A stretch of DNA of 64,000 nucleotides from Ophiura sarsii (GCA_035610835.1 CM069447.1:77265982-77329981); one strand, 5' to 3'; positions 23,689 to 38,501 are shown, counted from the stretch's first letter. Notes: a model not told the origin generated them from the letters alone. Program-made: numbers and translations.

Positions 23689-24620
23689 TCACTGTTTGAA
23701 TCAGTTATTTGACGTTGTCATATTGACACTAAACAGGAATGATCATGATATTATATTATGTTCTCCTTCTTTCATTCATAATTTTACACATCATCATGAT
23801 CATGAAATGTCAACAATAATAGTAGCAAACTCTGACGATCTTACTTTGAATAGTTCTTTAATCAAACCTGTGCCATCATGTCAACCTCCCTTATCATCGC
23901 TCTTGGGTCATGCATGTACATGTACACCTGTCCTGAACAAGTCAATTATAAGCCATTATCTGCAATCTTCTAAAGCAGAATCAGTCAAAACGGCATGTTT
24001 TTATAATCGGGGGTACAGGCTCTCTTCAGTCTAAAATCAGCCCGTAATGATGTAGGCCTACATGTGTTTCTAACAATAGAGGGCAGTATACTTGTTTAGA
24101 GGTATACTTTCATTCTACCTTCAGTGAGTAGCGGTCGGCGCGTGACAATATTATAAACTATTTTATATGACTAAATATGACAAGATTGAAATAAATTGCT
24201 GAAATGAGTTGGTAAATGTTGAGATTGGCATGAAAAAAGCATAAATATAATAAAACTAGTAAATTATAATGCTTCCTTGACGTTGACTTTGAAATGTCGA
24301 TGATTTATATTGTGCAATTAATTATTTTAATATTTTAATAAATAAATTGATCAAATGTTACAATTATTTGATAACAAAATAATTAAAACTGAAAATGCTT
24401 AAAATCGCAGGGTGAGCGTTTTCTACATACAAATGTATACAAAACACCACCGATATTTTGAGACACCCGAAACTCAATTGACCATAACGTCAAATTGAAA
24501 ATCCAATTGACCTCAAACAAAAAGCATTTTAAAGCAGACTTGTACTAATATCTCATTTTTTTCCGAAGCACTGAATTTTAATATCTGACCATCCTAGACC
24601 CCCCCTCCCCCTTAAGATAG
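23689..24620. other. No gene recognised
   Basis: AT-rich sequence with a short C-rich tract at 24599-24611. The longest frame (23696-24034) has no recognisable domain. Confidence 0.4.
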
Positions 24621-24622
24621 TA

Positions 24623-24821
24623 GGGAGCTTTCGATTTGCACGAAGGAAGAATCTAGGACGGTTGAATGACATATTGAGTCATGTGCGCATGCGTCAACTT
24701 TGTCATCCGTTGGTCCTCTAAATGCTACAACATGTAAAGGGACTAACAACCGTCGTGGTGACGACGGCAACGTTTTGTGTTTTACCGTCGTAAAAGCGTC
24801 CGTCGTGCAAATCGAAAGCCC
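24623..24821. mobile_element. MITE, about 200 bp, TA-flanked
   Basis: The left arm GGGAGCTTTCGATTTGCACG matches the reverse complement of the right arm GGGCTTTCGATTTGCACGACG over about 22 bp, with further GACGG/CCGTC pairing inside. TA lies on both sides (24621-24622 and 24822-24823), the duplication typical of Tc1/mariner or PIF-type mobilisation. Non-coding. Confidence 0.85.
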
Positions 24822-24910
24822 TAATATAGAGTACAATTTGATATGAGGATGCTCATGTATAACACATACACTACATTATTAAAAGTAAAATGTTTTTGCA
24901 ATCTCAGATT

Positions 24911-25245
24911 ACTAATTAGCTCTACTCTTTCGCCCATATTTCCCATATTTGTCCGGCCCATGTTTATCTTGAATTCAAGTTCTAGAAACGCTTATGCAGG
25001 TCAACTATACCAACAACTCTCTATGTAGTCACTTGGTACTCTATACCGGGGTGTGGTGGTGTATGGATCCTCAGATGGTCAGTGACTAATACTATTATTA
25101 GCTCTACTGTTTCGCCCATATGTCCCAAATGTGCCCTCCCCATGTTTATCTTGAATCCAAGTTCTAACAACACTTATGCAGGTCAACTATTACAACACTC
25201 TCTTTATGCAGTCACTCGGTACTCTATACCGGTGTGTAGGGGTGT
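24911..25245 (+). repeat. Two-copy tandem duplication, period 182 bp
   Basis: ATTAGCTCTACT starts at 24915 and 25097. Both units continue through CATGTTTATCTTGAAT, CTTATGCAGGTCAACTAT and GTACTCTATACCGG. Similarity about 80-85 percent. The frames across it are not recognised. Confidence 0.85.
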
Positions 25246-27287
<2,042 letters not shown>

Positions 27288-27289
27288 CA

Positions 27290-27467
27290 TGCGAGGTCTT
27301 GTGGCCCAATGGACAAGGCAGTTGACAAGCAATCAACAGATCCTGGGTTCGATTCCAGGGCGAGATCGTTTTCCCATTATTGTATCTTTTCTACCCACGA
27401 CGGCGAACCTGGTTATAATATTTATAATTTGTTTAATACCCGTCGTATATGCCTATTATTTCTATGA
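27290..27467 (+). mobile_element. tRNA-like SINE head and body
   Basis: 27294-27366 folds roughly like a tRNA: GTTGA/TCAAC anticodon stem, CAAGCAA loop, and a T arm around GGTTCGATTCC (B box), with an A-box-like TGGCCCAATGGACAAGG. Position 33 of the loop is A and not T, and the acceptor stem needs G-T pairs, so a functional tRNA is unlikely. The body runs into the (AAT)n tract at 27468-27511, which also serves as the tail of the LINE on the other strand. Confidence 0.65.
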
Positions 27468-30400
27468 ATAATAATAATAATAATAATAATGATAATAATA
27501 ATAATAATAATGGAAACTTATAAAGCGCAAGTATCCGTCAAACAAAGCCGCTCACTGCGCTACACAGTTAACAGAGAACATGATAAAAAGCAATACAAAT
27601 GCAGAAACATAATAATATACTACTGCATGTATACAACACACATACATGTGATATACAACATTACAAGTCATTGGCAAAAGCAATTTTGAACAATTGAGTT
27701 TTTAGAGCGGTCTTAAACGATGATAAGCTACAGCAGTTCATGACATGTATGGGAAGATGGTTCCACAGTTTTGGAGCACCGAAAGAGTTATTAGATCTAG
27801 ATTCACAGATGAATTGACGATTTGCAGAACGTAGTCCTGTGCGATGAGGTGCGTAATCGTGAAGAAGGTCCGCTAAATATGATGGTGCTAATCTATGGAG
27901 TGTTGAAAACAATAACAAGAATCTTGTAGTCAATGCGTTGTTTTATTGGTAACCAGTACAAGTCAATCCCGAAGTCAATGAGTACAGGGGCTATGTGCGA
28001 GCGTATCTTGGTGAGAGTTATGAGACGTGCGGCTGTATTTTGGGCACGTTGCAGACGTTGAAGTTAATTACCAAGCGAGATGTTACAAGTGAGTTAACGA
28101 TGAGTTGAGTTGCTTCTTTGGTGAGGTATTTACGAATCTTACCAATGTTACGGATTTGACAATAAGCAGCCTTGATGGTTGAAGAGATTTGTGATTTCTG
28201 TCGTTGATGTCCGAGTCAAAGATGACACCTAAATTACGTGCATCACTAGATGGTACAACTTGTGAGTTCCCGATGACAATATTATTGATGGCAGTCTTGG
28301 ATTTATGGTGTTTTGAGCCGATGATGAGAAACTCTGTTTTGCTGTCGTTGAGTTTAAGAAAGTGTTCACGTATCGAAAAATGCATCGAGGAGATCAGACT
28401 GTGGATGCTTGGAGAGTAGTCCAGAGGTTGAAAAGCAAAATATATTAGGGTGTCGTCAGCGTAAAGATGAAAGTGAAGATTGTGCTTCCTGACTATATCA
28501 CCAATGGTGAACCATTGTGGCCCCAGCACCGATCCTTGCGGTAGGCCAAAGCTCATGAGACTGGCTCCGACATTGAGTTGCCAATAATAACGCGTTGAGA
28601 TCGATTGCTGAGGTAAGATTTTGCCCAAGATAATGCAGTACCACTCAAGCCAATATAATCATGCAGCCTTTTCAAAAGAATTTGTGGATCAACAGTATCA
28701 AATGCTGCCGATAAATCTAACAAAATAAGGGCACAAATATCACCTTTGTCTAATGCACATAAAATATCACTCTGGACACGTAACAATGCAGTTTCAATAC
28801 TGTGGCGTTTTTTGTAATCCGATTGATAACATTCATGAAGAATGGGTATTTCTTGAAAGTCAGATATTCTTGCGGAGACAACTCTTTCAATGAGTTTTGA
28901 TATCCAAGGTAAATTTGACACAGGTCTGTAGTTTTTTCAATTTTTTTTATATCAAGACCCGCCTTTTTTTTAGAAGAGGTCTGACATGGACCTCCTTTAA
29001 ACTAGCAGGAACAGAACCAGACTGCAACGACGTGTTAACCAACTGGGTGAGAATAGGAATGAAGGTATCAATACCTTCTTTTACAAGCCATGGTGGTACA
29101 GGGTCCAAGGAGCAAGATTTGCTAGGTGAGTTCATGATTATTTTACTTCTTCGTCTGTAGTTAAAGTAAAGTTATCAAGATGGTTAATGGTTGGTTCAAC
29201 CGTAGAAGCAGAGATGTCAATCGTAGAAAATGAGTCACGAATAGTTTGGATTTTTTGTATGAAATATTCAGAGAATCTGTTTGCTAGCGACTCATCAGAA
29301 GATGATGTTGGCAGAGGAGAGTCTTATCTGTGGTAAAGAAGCTTGATCACAGTTTGGAATATCTGCTTCTGATCAGTCGATGATTCTTTTATTAGCTCAG
29401 AGTAATAATTCTTCTTTGCATTGCACATGAAAGAGATGACAAGCCCTCGCTGTTTACAATACAGTTGCTTATCAATCTCCAGCTAAGACCGACGCCATTT
29501 CTTTTCCAGCTGCCGTCTCTTGTGTTTTTCTTGACGAATGGTGTCGTTATGCCACGGAGAGTTAGGTCTTAGTAGTACTGTGCGCGTCTTAGCAGGAGCA
29601 TGGTCATCAAATATGCAAGCAAGGGTTCTGTTATATAGATCAACAAGATTTGGTATTTCAGTGTTCACATATAAGTTGGTGCACAATTCTGAACTTCTGA
29701 TATCAGAGCAGAAGGTGTTGATGTTTACAGCCTTCAGGTTACGGGTGGTTATAGTCTTTTTAAGGCAGGGGGGGGGGGGCGCTTCATGTTAAGTTTGCAG
29801 ACAAGTGACATGTAAACAGGAGATTTAAGGGGGTCAGCAGTTATTCCATCTTTAATAGTGGTATCAGCAAGAATATATTCACTTTTTCTTGTAATAACCA
29901 AGTCCAAAGTATGGCCCTGATGATGGGTTGGGCCATTTACGTGATGCAGTAGTCCATACAGGAGAGGATATCATTGAATTGAACCGTTTCGGAGTCGTTG
30001 GTAATGTCCACATGGATATTAAAATCGCCAGTGACAATGAGATTTGATTGAAGAAGGACATACATATCCATTAAAGACTGAAAGTCTTTGATAAAATCAT
30101 TAAATGAACAGCCTGTGCGCTTCGCTTGGGGTCGATAAACAATTACAAGACGAAGAGATTGTGAGGTATCAGTGATTTCACAGTGAATGGATTCAAAAGA
30201 CTTGAATTGGTCAAACTTCTGAACAGTGACATTGAGATTCGCTTTAAAGAGCTGACCCACTCCTCCACCACCTTTGGACAAACGAGGAACATGGACGAAC
30301 GCGAAACCTTCAGAAGTGAAATCAGTTGTAGTGTCACCCGGTTTCAGCCAAGTTTCGGTAATAGCAACCAAGTCACATTTGTTCTCAATGATGAAATCCA

Positions 30401-30788
30401 CAAGAGCAGTTGATTTGTTTCTTACCGACTGTGCATTTAACACACCCAAAGTAACAGATGGTGCCCAAAGGGGCGGCAGATTTGGTGACATATTGCTGTA
30501 TGGGGTGATCGTATTTTGCTTTTTCAGTTGTTTTCGCCACCCAGCTCTCACGCCTTTACACTGGATATCAAGAGACTGGATGCTATTCCATGTATCAGGA
30601 GACACGGTGAGGTTGTCAGATTTCATGTTTAAGAGTTCATTGCGATTATATGAGATAAAATTTTGTTTCACAAAATGACAGTCATAGCCAGGTCCAGTTT
30701 TTTTGAATAACCCTGAAGCTGAAAAGTGTCTAATTGTGATGATGATGATGGGTGATGATGATGCCCCATTTGCGCGAATTAGTTTCAA
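27468..30788 (-). pseudogene. CR1-type LINE (endonuclease plus reverse transcriptase), decayed
   Basis: Read on the minus strand. 30788-29937 holds the APE-type endonuclease: LGVLNAQSVRNKS, ITETWL and TGDFNIH. A linker follows at 29686-29483. RT is spread over several frames: palm/finger pieces at 29135-28947 and 28921-28553 (LLDLSAAFDTVD), then 28628-28083 with LPQGSVLGPQ and active-site YADD. The C-terminus (27933-27661) has the family's LHRLAPSYLADLL and APKLWNHLP. The 3'UTR ends with an AGCGC hairpin-like motif and a (ATT)n tail at about 27511-27468. At least four frameshifts make it non-functional. Confidence 0.92.
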
Positions 30789-31166
30789 GGTTTAATTAAC
30801 AACATGGTTTCAGGAACGTTGTCTGAACAATTTTAGTGAGAGTTCGCGATTTCGCGCGAGTTAGATTCAATTTTTATTTATTAAAGTTGGCTTAAGATGG
30901 CTTAAGGAACGTTTTTCCGGACCATTTTAGATTAACAAATTGACAGTTTAAACATGATGGGATTGATGGCTCAGGAACGTTTTTTCTGGGGCTTTTCAGT
31001 GTTAAATTAGCCATTGGATTCAGTGTTTATTCAAGCTTTATAAAAATATGTTTCATGAACGTTTTCTGGACTATTTTTGCACGTTTCGAGCGAATTGGTT
31101 ACATTGTTTTACTATTCAAGCTGGCTTCATGAACGTTTTTCAGGACCCTTTTAGTGTTAAATAACC
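30789..31166. repeat. Degenerate repeat related to 4304-5100
   Basis: Three to four copies of CAGGAACGTTTTTC-like and GACCATTTTAGTG-like phrases about 100 bp apart, bounded by the CR1 LINE and LINE copy B. Shares GCGCGAATTAGTTTCAA and TTCAAGCTT phrases with the 4.3-5.1 kb array. Confidence 0.65.
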
Positions 31167-32540
31167 ATTGCGTATGGTAGGCTCAAAGGTCACTTTTCAT
31201 TCAGCAGTCCATGCTTGCATGTTACTTAGATCTTTGTTGAGACTAGCAGCTATTGTGTTGGGATCGGTTGATGACTTAATGGGTGCAAAGAGTGTAGAGT
31301 CGTCGGCATATAGATATAGTTCGTTGTCACCAACATCTGCAAGGTCATCAATAAAAACAAAGAAAAGTATTGGGCCAAGGATAGATCCTTGTAGAACAGA
31401 AGCATTTATTGGAGCAGTGGATGCCTGACCTGAAATGACGAAGTTGATAGATCTATCAGATAAATAGTTGTCTATCCACGAAAGCAGTCTTCCAGTAACA
31501 CCTTTAGCCAACAGTTTCGAGCAGAGTCCGTTATGCCATACCTTTTCGAGAGCTCCTTTTAAGTCAAGGGCGATGACACAAACTTCATCGCTTAGGTCTA
31601 GGGAGTGGTTCCACCTCTGTGACAGGATGTTGAGGAGATCAGCTGTGCTGTGGCCTGCTCTAAATCTTAAATGTCTGCTGGAGATCGGGTTATTGCTTAG
31701 AAGAAAGCGTTGGAGTTGTATCTGTACTACAGCTTCCATGATCTTACTGATGTTGTTTATGGGACGATACTTTGTTGGGTCAGCCTTGGAACCTCTCTTG
31801 TGAATTGGAGTGACAGAGGCTATCTTCCATTGGTTTGGAAACACACCATGCTTGAGGCAGAGGTCAAAAAGCAGAGCGGGATGGCGAGCTCAGCACAGCA
31901 TTCCTTTAGAACCTTGGTTGGGATAAGGTCTGGTCCAGTGGCTTTGTCTGGATTGAGGTGTTTTAGCAGTTTTCTCACATCCTTGGGTTTCAAGACTATC
32001 TTTTCAAAATATTTGTTTGTTGAAGGATGAACTTTTGGAGAGCCTGGTCTTTAGCACCTTGGAGTCTGCATTTGTCTGTAAATGTCTGACAAAAAGCTTC
32101 TGTCTTGTCCCTTGCTGTGATGTGGGTAACGTTATGATGATCAATCACTGGGATCTCAGATCGAGCAGTTCTGCGAGAGAGAGTGTTGATGATTCTCCAC
32201 CATTTGTTGCTGCTCAGCGCTTTGTCTGCCGGATCTTTCTCAATTTGGCGTTGTAAGATCTCATGGCTTGCTTGGTTGTAGGAATGTCTAGCTTCAGCGA
32301 ACTTTGCCTTGTTGACTTCAGTTTGGTCCTTTTTGGCTTTCTTAAAGAGACGATGCCTCATTTTAGATGCCCTACGGCATTCATCGTTGAACCAAACCTT
32401 GTCTCCGGTCCTATTGGTGACTGTCTTACTTGGGATGAACAGGTCGATAGCATCGCAGATGATATTGGTGACATTAGAGCAAGCAGTTTCAGGATCTTTC
32501 TTCTGGAATACACTTGACCAGTTTGTAGAAGCAAGATGAC
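31167..32540 (-). pseudogene. LINE reverse transcriptase, copy B
   Basis: Second copy of the LINE at 1-2357, same orientation in the window. The RT frame 31844-31197 includes KYRPI, HSTADLLNILSQ, CVIALDLKGALEKVWHNGL, LQGSILGPI and an intact YADD box. Relative to copy A it lacks several codons in RPISLLSN, has FDKVW changed to LEKVW, has a short deletion near 31870, and lacks the MITE (single TTAAA at 32342-32346). The linker/upstream part runs to about 32540. The region beyond the YADD box is cut at 31167, so both ends are truncated. Confidence 0.9.
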
Positions 32541-34140
32541 CTCTTAATCCCCAATAATGGGCCTTATCGTATCTCCATATTTTCCTCCTTTAAAAGGTTT
32601 TGTTTTTATTTTTGGAATACGAGCTAACGTTTCCAAAGTGAAATATGCCTATTATTTAAAATCGTTGTTTTTCTACTATTTCACTTATAATAAGTTAGCG
32701 CCTTTTTGAAATAAGCTGTTTATACGTTACTTGTCCTAAATAATGTTATTTAAAACCTGTAGGCCTTATAGGCAGCTATATACATCAAACCACCTCCAAT
32801 CGGACATGCATATGCTACATCCCTTAGAGAGGAACTATTTTCAAGACGCCCCATTTGAATTGGTCTGGTTGGCTCATTTAAATGCCGATTCAATTTATAT
32901 TTAAACATTTTATTCTAACAGGATTTGAACCTGCAACCGTTGTATTAATACACGACGCTTTCAGCAGTCAGTATGCAGTTGCGCACAATCCCTTTGATTT
33001 CCTAACCCACGTACAGCGAACCAAAAGTTCCCACCCGTAGCGATACGAGCTGATACGCCCTTTAGTCAGAGTTGACCTCAATATAACACGATGTAAATGA
33101 ACTCTGTTCATGATCGATTATAATCACACAATTCAATCACATTTGCCATGAATTAAACATGCATGTGGTGCACATACTATACCTAATATTGTCTTTGAAC
33201 TTGATGGCATGTTGTTTTTTTGCTGCAAATTATTGCCATCACACAGACCTGAATCTGAGAAAAGTTTGACGAAACCTACGCCAAATTCACTGTAAATTAT
33301 TCCTTTATCAATGGTATCCTAATATTCATCGTCATTTGTAAAAAATGTAAGGGGAAGCTATTGAATAAAAAGTATATAAATATCAGTATTACAAACAGCC
33401 CATTTTCACTTTGGCTGACAAATCCCAGTCAGTGAATCGTTAATATTGCGGAAAATAAAAAATAGGGACATCTAAGAACTTTAACTAGTTTGGGCGATAT
33501 AATAGGATAGGTAATCAATTAGCTGAACTTATTCATATGAATCATACAAAAAAATATGCGCATGCGCAACCGGCAGATATGTTTGAACTGGGCCAAAAAT
33601 GGCTAAAATCATGATATTTGCCAGATAAAAGCTTACTGTGCCTTCAAAATCTAATCAGAAACATCGAAAAATGCTTATATCAATGTGTATACTTATTTTG
33701 ATAATCAAAATGAAGATAAACATGAATGTATCAATCAAATATGGCTGCCACAACCTCTCTTATTACTGCTGTCTTTAGAGCTACTAGATGTGTATTTTTA
33801 AAGTAAACGTCACATAATTCCAACGGTTTGAGGACATGTTATGATCTGCTCCTTTTGAAATCCCCACTGGTATTGCTTTACATCCCACAACAATTTATTA
33901 CATTATAATCCCTCCATTGTTCTTTATCCGTTGTTATTTTCTATGGTTTATCGTTGCGTATTTTCCGTAATAAAAACTTATTTGAGATGGTCCCTCCTTG
34001 TTTGTATTACGGAATTTAGATCTCGAGTGTCAATCAGAGATTATTGTGTGTTCTTACTATTCTTCAAGTGGTATCTGTTTCAATGCTTGCATTGTTGACA
34101 TATACGCAAATGAATCAATCAAACCATTATTTCAACCTAC
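32541..34140. other. No gene recognised; possible tRNA-like promoter fragment
   Basis: AT-rich. 32917-32940 read in reverse contains GTTGCAGGTTCAAATCCTG, a good B box/T-arm, but no matching acceptor stem could be folded; it may be an old SINE head. The rest shows no domain or clear repeat. Confidence 0.4.
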
Positions 34141-34236
34141 CGGGTGTCCCTAAAAAAAGGGTGCACGTGTTTACCCAACTTGTTGACCATGAAGTTCTAA
34201 CATTTGGTGTACGATGTTTATACATATTGAAAGACT
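34141..34236. repeat. Left copy of a ~95-bp inverted repeat flanking the virus-like block
   Basis: CGGGTGTCCCTAAAAAAAGG onward to GATGTTTATACATA matches the reverse complement of 43455-43553 at about 85 percent. The 5'-most bases TACCGGGTGTCCC correspond to TACAGGGTGTCCC at the other end; TA next to the repeat may be a target duplication. The capsid-like reading frame runs into this repeat from the inside. Confidence 0.9.
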
Positions 34237-35444
34237 AAACACCTGGCTTCCTGCTGCCTGGGCTGTCTTCTCAATCTTAATTTGTATAGATTGGCTAGCA
34301 CCCTCAATTTTCCTGCCGCTACCGTGTAATGTCAAATCATCGTTACTACGGAAATCAAGCCAAAGAGCATATTTATTAGTAAAGTATTCTGCCGCTGTTA
34401 CATCAGCCAAGTCAAATTCTTTTGCAACATTTATAGCATCGCGGTTCTTGCCGTCTGAGAAATGCTTCCTGATCTCGTGGAACTGTTGATGAGCCCGCAT
34501 ACCGCTAGAATAGATCTGATTGGGCTTACCATCGATTGTAGTTGAAACTTTAGTAATGTTGGGGTTGTAGAAATCTTCACTGTCTCCTTCAAATGCGGTT
34601 TTTGCGGCTCCTTGAATATAATTAGAATTCCTTTCATTGAGAATGCTTGAGGTGCTAGAGTAATGTTCCAAGTTGATTCGCTTTTGTTTAGGGGTAGATT
34701 AGTATGTCTTATAACGCGATCATAAAGCACAATATTGCGGCCTTTTTGCTTTTGCTTAATGTCCATTGCTAAGGCTTTAGAGTTTAGCACTTCAAATTCC
34801 ATACTAATCCCAGTAATTGTATAAGTTGCAGTATTATCACTGGACACAATCACGTTGCCATAATGATTGAAAGTTAGCTCGTAAGATAGTCTGTCCTTAA
34901 GTTCGTATTGATGAAATGGCATATTAGCCTCGAGCAACTCAAAATCAAGCGGAATGCTAAACAAGTTGCTGTAGGCATCTCCCAGGGCAACATCAGAGGC
35001 ATTGGCACCCTTATCGCCGGCATTAATTCTAATCTTTCGCAGGGCCTCGGATTGAATTCCTTGATATACTGCATTTTCACGCTCTTGTTGCGTCATCCAC
35101 AGATCTTGATAACAGTGAAAAATATCACTGTCATTAAGGGTGTAAACGCTTTGACCTTCTAGCTTAACTTCAATTTTGCTTACGATTGCGCGACCTAAGT
35201 TATTGACGATTGTGCGGTTTGCATCTGCAGGTGCATTGAGGGCTATTTTAAACGATAGTTTTGCTGTCCCGGGTATAATTACATCATGAGGGCCTAAATC
35301 TGGAAATCGTACTGTTAGAATGCCGTTTGGATCAATTGTGTCTGGATTTTGTGTGTTGTATACTGTCATGCGCTCGCCTTTAATTCCCTTCGCTTTACGT
35401 AACTTTCTCATAGGATTAAGTTTATTACCATACTCCATACTCAT
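34171..35444 (-). pseudogene. Major-capsid-like protein (virus-like element), one frameshift
   Basis: Minus strand, start Met at 35444 (a second Met follows two codons later). The first frame runs to about 34620 and the second from about 34600 to 34171; the switch falls close to an AAAAA run near 34595, so a single indel or an assembly error is likely. Sequence is beta-rich with phrases such as FPDLGPHDVIIPGTAKLSF, EVKLEGQSVYTL and, in the second frame, KYALWLDFRSND. About 400 residues in total. From size, composition and neighbours I infer a double-jelly-roll major capsid protein of a Maverick/polinton-like or adintovirus-like family; no structural test was possible. The last ~20 codons lie in the flanking repeat, so the true C-terminus may be replaced. 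Confidence 0.65.
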
Positions 35445-35493
35445 TTCGTTAATTATTATATATATCTAATATATATATAAATAAAAATTAATT
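35445..35493. promoter_or_regulatory. Divergent AT-rich promoter region
   Basis: 49 bp, almost all A/T, with TATATATATCTAATATATAT between the start codons of the capsid-like gene (minus) and the next gene (plus). It must contain both promoters if the genes were expressed; TATA-like boxes are visible in both directions. Confidence 0.55.
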
Positions 35494-36938
35494 ATGGATG
35501 ACGTTAACTTAGATGATTTTGCGAGAGGAGGTAGAGACGAAGATACAACAGGAGACACTCAAGAAACATCATTCACAGATGAAATATATCAAACCGAAAG
35601 AAATAGTTTTGATGCCTTAGAACAAAGATTGGCAAACTTAAGAAGTAATGATGGTATGTCCGTAGACAACACACAAATTAATGCTATTAATGCTCTTAAT
35701 ATGCAAAAAATTAAAATAGCCTGTGCTGCTTTTAATAGAGTATTTACTAGCCCTCCTCGCAAATATATAATAGCAACAAGCGATGCTCTTGTACCATCTG
35801 CGGAATTAAGAGTAGGAAGTGATGGTGCTATATATGCAAAATGGTAAGGTCTTGAGGTAGAACTACAGTAAGAGATAAAACAATATTTAAGTCAGCAAGT
35901 ACTATAGCAAATGATTATGAGCGACTTCTTCCCATGGGGCAAGGTGGCACTAATTTTATGAGAAATGGACTACTATTGAGTAATTACAGACAAAATCAAA
36001 CTCCCAGGAATGTTTCGCCATCAGTAAGAGTCGCCGTAGATGAGGCATTATCCGGTTTACCTAAATCCGTTACTTCATCAAATATACAACAAGTCATAGA
36101 CTCCACTCAAGAAAACACAGATATTTTTCTAAAAACTTTAAATGATTACAACCCACAAAATGAATCAACACAACAACAAAACAATTTTGATGCGCAATTA
36201 GTTCGTGATGTGGGACGATTTAACCAACAGTTAAATACTGTTAAGGGGCAAATTGAAGCAGTGATGATTAAAATTAATGCATATGATGGGCAACGAGAGC
36301 AAGAAGTAGCTGATTCTATTGTTGATATAACTGAAGAACAAAAAGCCTCAAGAAAAGAACGCATTGCAGAGTTAGATTTCAAAATCGAATTTCAAAAAAA
36401 TATTATAACAGGCTTTGTACCGGAAATTAAGACTCAAATTGAAGCAATAAAACACACATACGAAAAAATGCTAAGTAAAGAACTGACGCTTGGTGATAAA
36501 ATCCGCATACTATTTCGCGAACAGGGAGTCACAATTACGGTTATATTAACGGCAAAAGGCTTGGCTATTACCACATTAGTAGAATCCATAACATCAGCAG
36601 TAAAATCAGTAACACCAAATCCAAAACCCGACCCAAAACCCGACCCAAAACCCGACCCAAAACCAGATCCAAAACCCGACCCAAAACCAGATCCTAAACC
36701 AACTCCAGGCTCTCGCGAATGGATCAAAGCACAACTGCAAAAGTTAGTAAATTTGCTTATAAAATTGGGAGATAAAGCATTGGCTGCACTGCCTGGCCTT
36801 ATTGGGGCACTTATTAGCCTTTTGATGAAATCAGCGGCTTCTGTAGTTGGTGTGCTTGCAGAAAACTTGTGGGTGCTATTCATTGCCGTTGGGTACCTTT
36901 TGTATGAATTTGCTAGTAAACTTATATCCTCAAAGTAA
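35494..36938 (+). pseudogene. Coiled-coil and membrane protein with (PDPK)n repeat, virus-like element
   Basis: Starts MDDVNLDDFARGG at 35494 and is open to 35847; the frame then shifts within 35845-35856 (the second frame is open from 35856) and continues to 36938. The later part is helical and charged (residues for coiled coil at about 36200-36500), with REQGVTITVILTAKGLAITT, then a KPDPKPDPKP repeat at 36630-36700 (about 8 units), then two hydrophobic segments ending VGYLLYEFASKLISSK, likely membrane-spanning. Related multi-domain proteins accompany the capsid gene in comparable elements as I recall them; function unknown, possibly a minor virion or membrane protein. It ends 6 bp from the convergent neighbour. 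Confidence 0.6.
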
Positions 36939-36943
36939 ACGAG

Positions 36944-38388
36944 TTATTTCAAATACCCCAAAGCTAAAGTTCCTATAATTATACCCCCTACAGTTAAGCC
37001 TATTTTAAACTCTTCATGCGTTAATATTGTTGGATCTTCTTCAGGATCATCTGGAGCATCAAAATCAGAGCTATCAAGCACATTATCTTCGGGAGCTGGG
37101 GGTAAGTCAAATTCTGACTAACGTAGGGGTTACAGGTTGATCGCTCAAATTGGGCCGTATTACTGGAGTTGCATCAAATTCAGTGGCTGAAACCGGTGGT
37201 ATTTTTGTTATGCTGTTCACAGCGTCATTTACCCCAATATGAAAATCACTTGTCGTTGCTGTTGTAAGCAAGTTGTTATATCCGTTTATTGTGCCTATGT
37301 AAAGATCCATGTCACTTGGTATCATGTACAAGTTTAGTCCAACAACAAAATCTAATTTGCTTCTTGCATGTTGAAGTATGTCTTGGTATTGATCTATTGA
37401 CTCTTCAATGTTTTCTATGCCTTTAATTTTGGCATCTACATTTGTATAAAACTGAGATTGGGCTTCAAGCTCTCTCTTGCCGCTTATAATTGATGTTTTT
37501 GTTTTTACTTGTGCCCCAACGATTGTGTATACATATGTTCTTATCGATTCATTAATTCGCAAAATACCCTCTTTTGTGAACCCATTGCTTTTATCGAGTA
37601 TAAACGATCCAATTGCATCAAGTTCTGAACCAACTTGCGGATTTACTGCCTTATGCCGCGAATCAATAACTGTGGGTTTAAAGTATTGCTCGATATATTC
37701 AATTTTATAAGTGTGTCGGTCATTCACTGCAAATTTGCAAAGGTGGAATATGAACTGTCCACTTGTTAGCTGGGTCGTAGTCGCCTCCACGTTCTAGTAT
37801 TTTTGTTTGTTCTCCTCTTAACCCATGTAGAGAATTGTATCGTACAGACCCAAGACCATAAGATAAATCAAGCCTTTGAGTAGATGGTATTCTATCATCC
37901 CAATTAAAATCTGTAACCATTTTTTCTAACACATCTCTTTTGATTGGATTGTCATAAGGGTCAAAATCATTCTCACTCGGCAGTGGACATCCTAAAACAA
38001 TAAGAATGCGTCTAATTTGGTAATATGTATGAAATCTAAATATGCTTTTGACCATGGGGTCTTGTAAGTGTTTTTTTGACACGCCGCATCCTGTAGTTGC
38101 ACTCCAAATTGCAAAATTTAATTGATTTTGCCAAAATTGCATTGGGTTGTTAATCCAGTCGTTGTAAACAGCTTCATCCGTCACTTTGGGCAACTTGTAC
38201 CGATTCCAGATAGTTTTAAACTTCACTAAAAAGCTGTTATGCGGATTTACTTGAATGTGTTGATTTACTAAGCTAAATTGATGCGTTGGTTCATAAACAC
38301 TACCAGAGCTATAAGATGCTTTATAGTTTAATTTAAACATTTTTGGAACACTAGGACTCGTTTGACTCGTTGCATTATTTTTTGCCAT
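36944..38388 (-). pseudogene. Virus-like element protein of about 480 aa, two frameshifts
   Basis: Minus strand, start MAKNNATSQTSPSVPKMFK at 38388. First frame to about 37727, second frame to about 37120, third frame to the stop at 36944-36946. The first part has aromatic-rich segments (NPMQFWQNQLNFAIW, FRFHTYYQIRR); the middle is helical (ESIDQYQDILQHARSKLDF); the last frame is acidic, ending in a hydrophobic segment GLTVGGIIIGTLALGYLK, a probable C-terminal membrane anchor. No enzyme motif was seen. Because both frame changes keep conserved-looking sequence, I treat this as one gene. A structural or membrane-associated virion role is only an inference from its neighbours. Confidence 0.6.
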
Positions 38389-38501
38389 TATTATAAATAC
38401 ATAATATAAAATATAAAAATTACAATAAATAACATCTGTAAAAGCACGTCTTTTAGATTAGCAGAATCAATTTTATATATTTATAATATATATTAATTAT
38501 A
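38389..38501. promoter_or_regulatory. Second divergent AT-rich promoter region
   Basis: 113 bp between a minus-strand start (38388) and a plus-strand start (38502), over 80 percent A/T with ATAAATACATAATATAAAAT and TTTATATATTTATAATATAT. The spacing and composition mirror 35445-35493. Confidence 0.5.

Noticed and set aside
27294..27366. tRNA gene
   Set aside because: Loop position 33 is not T, the acceptor stem is weak, and a SINE body and tail follow.
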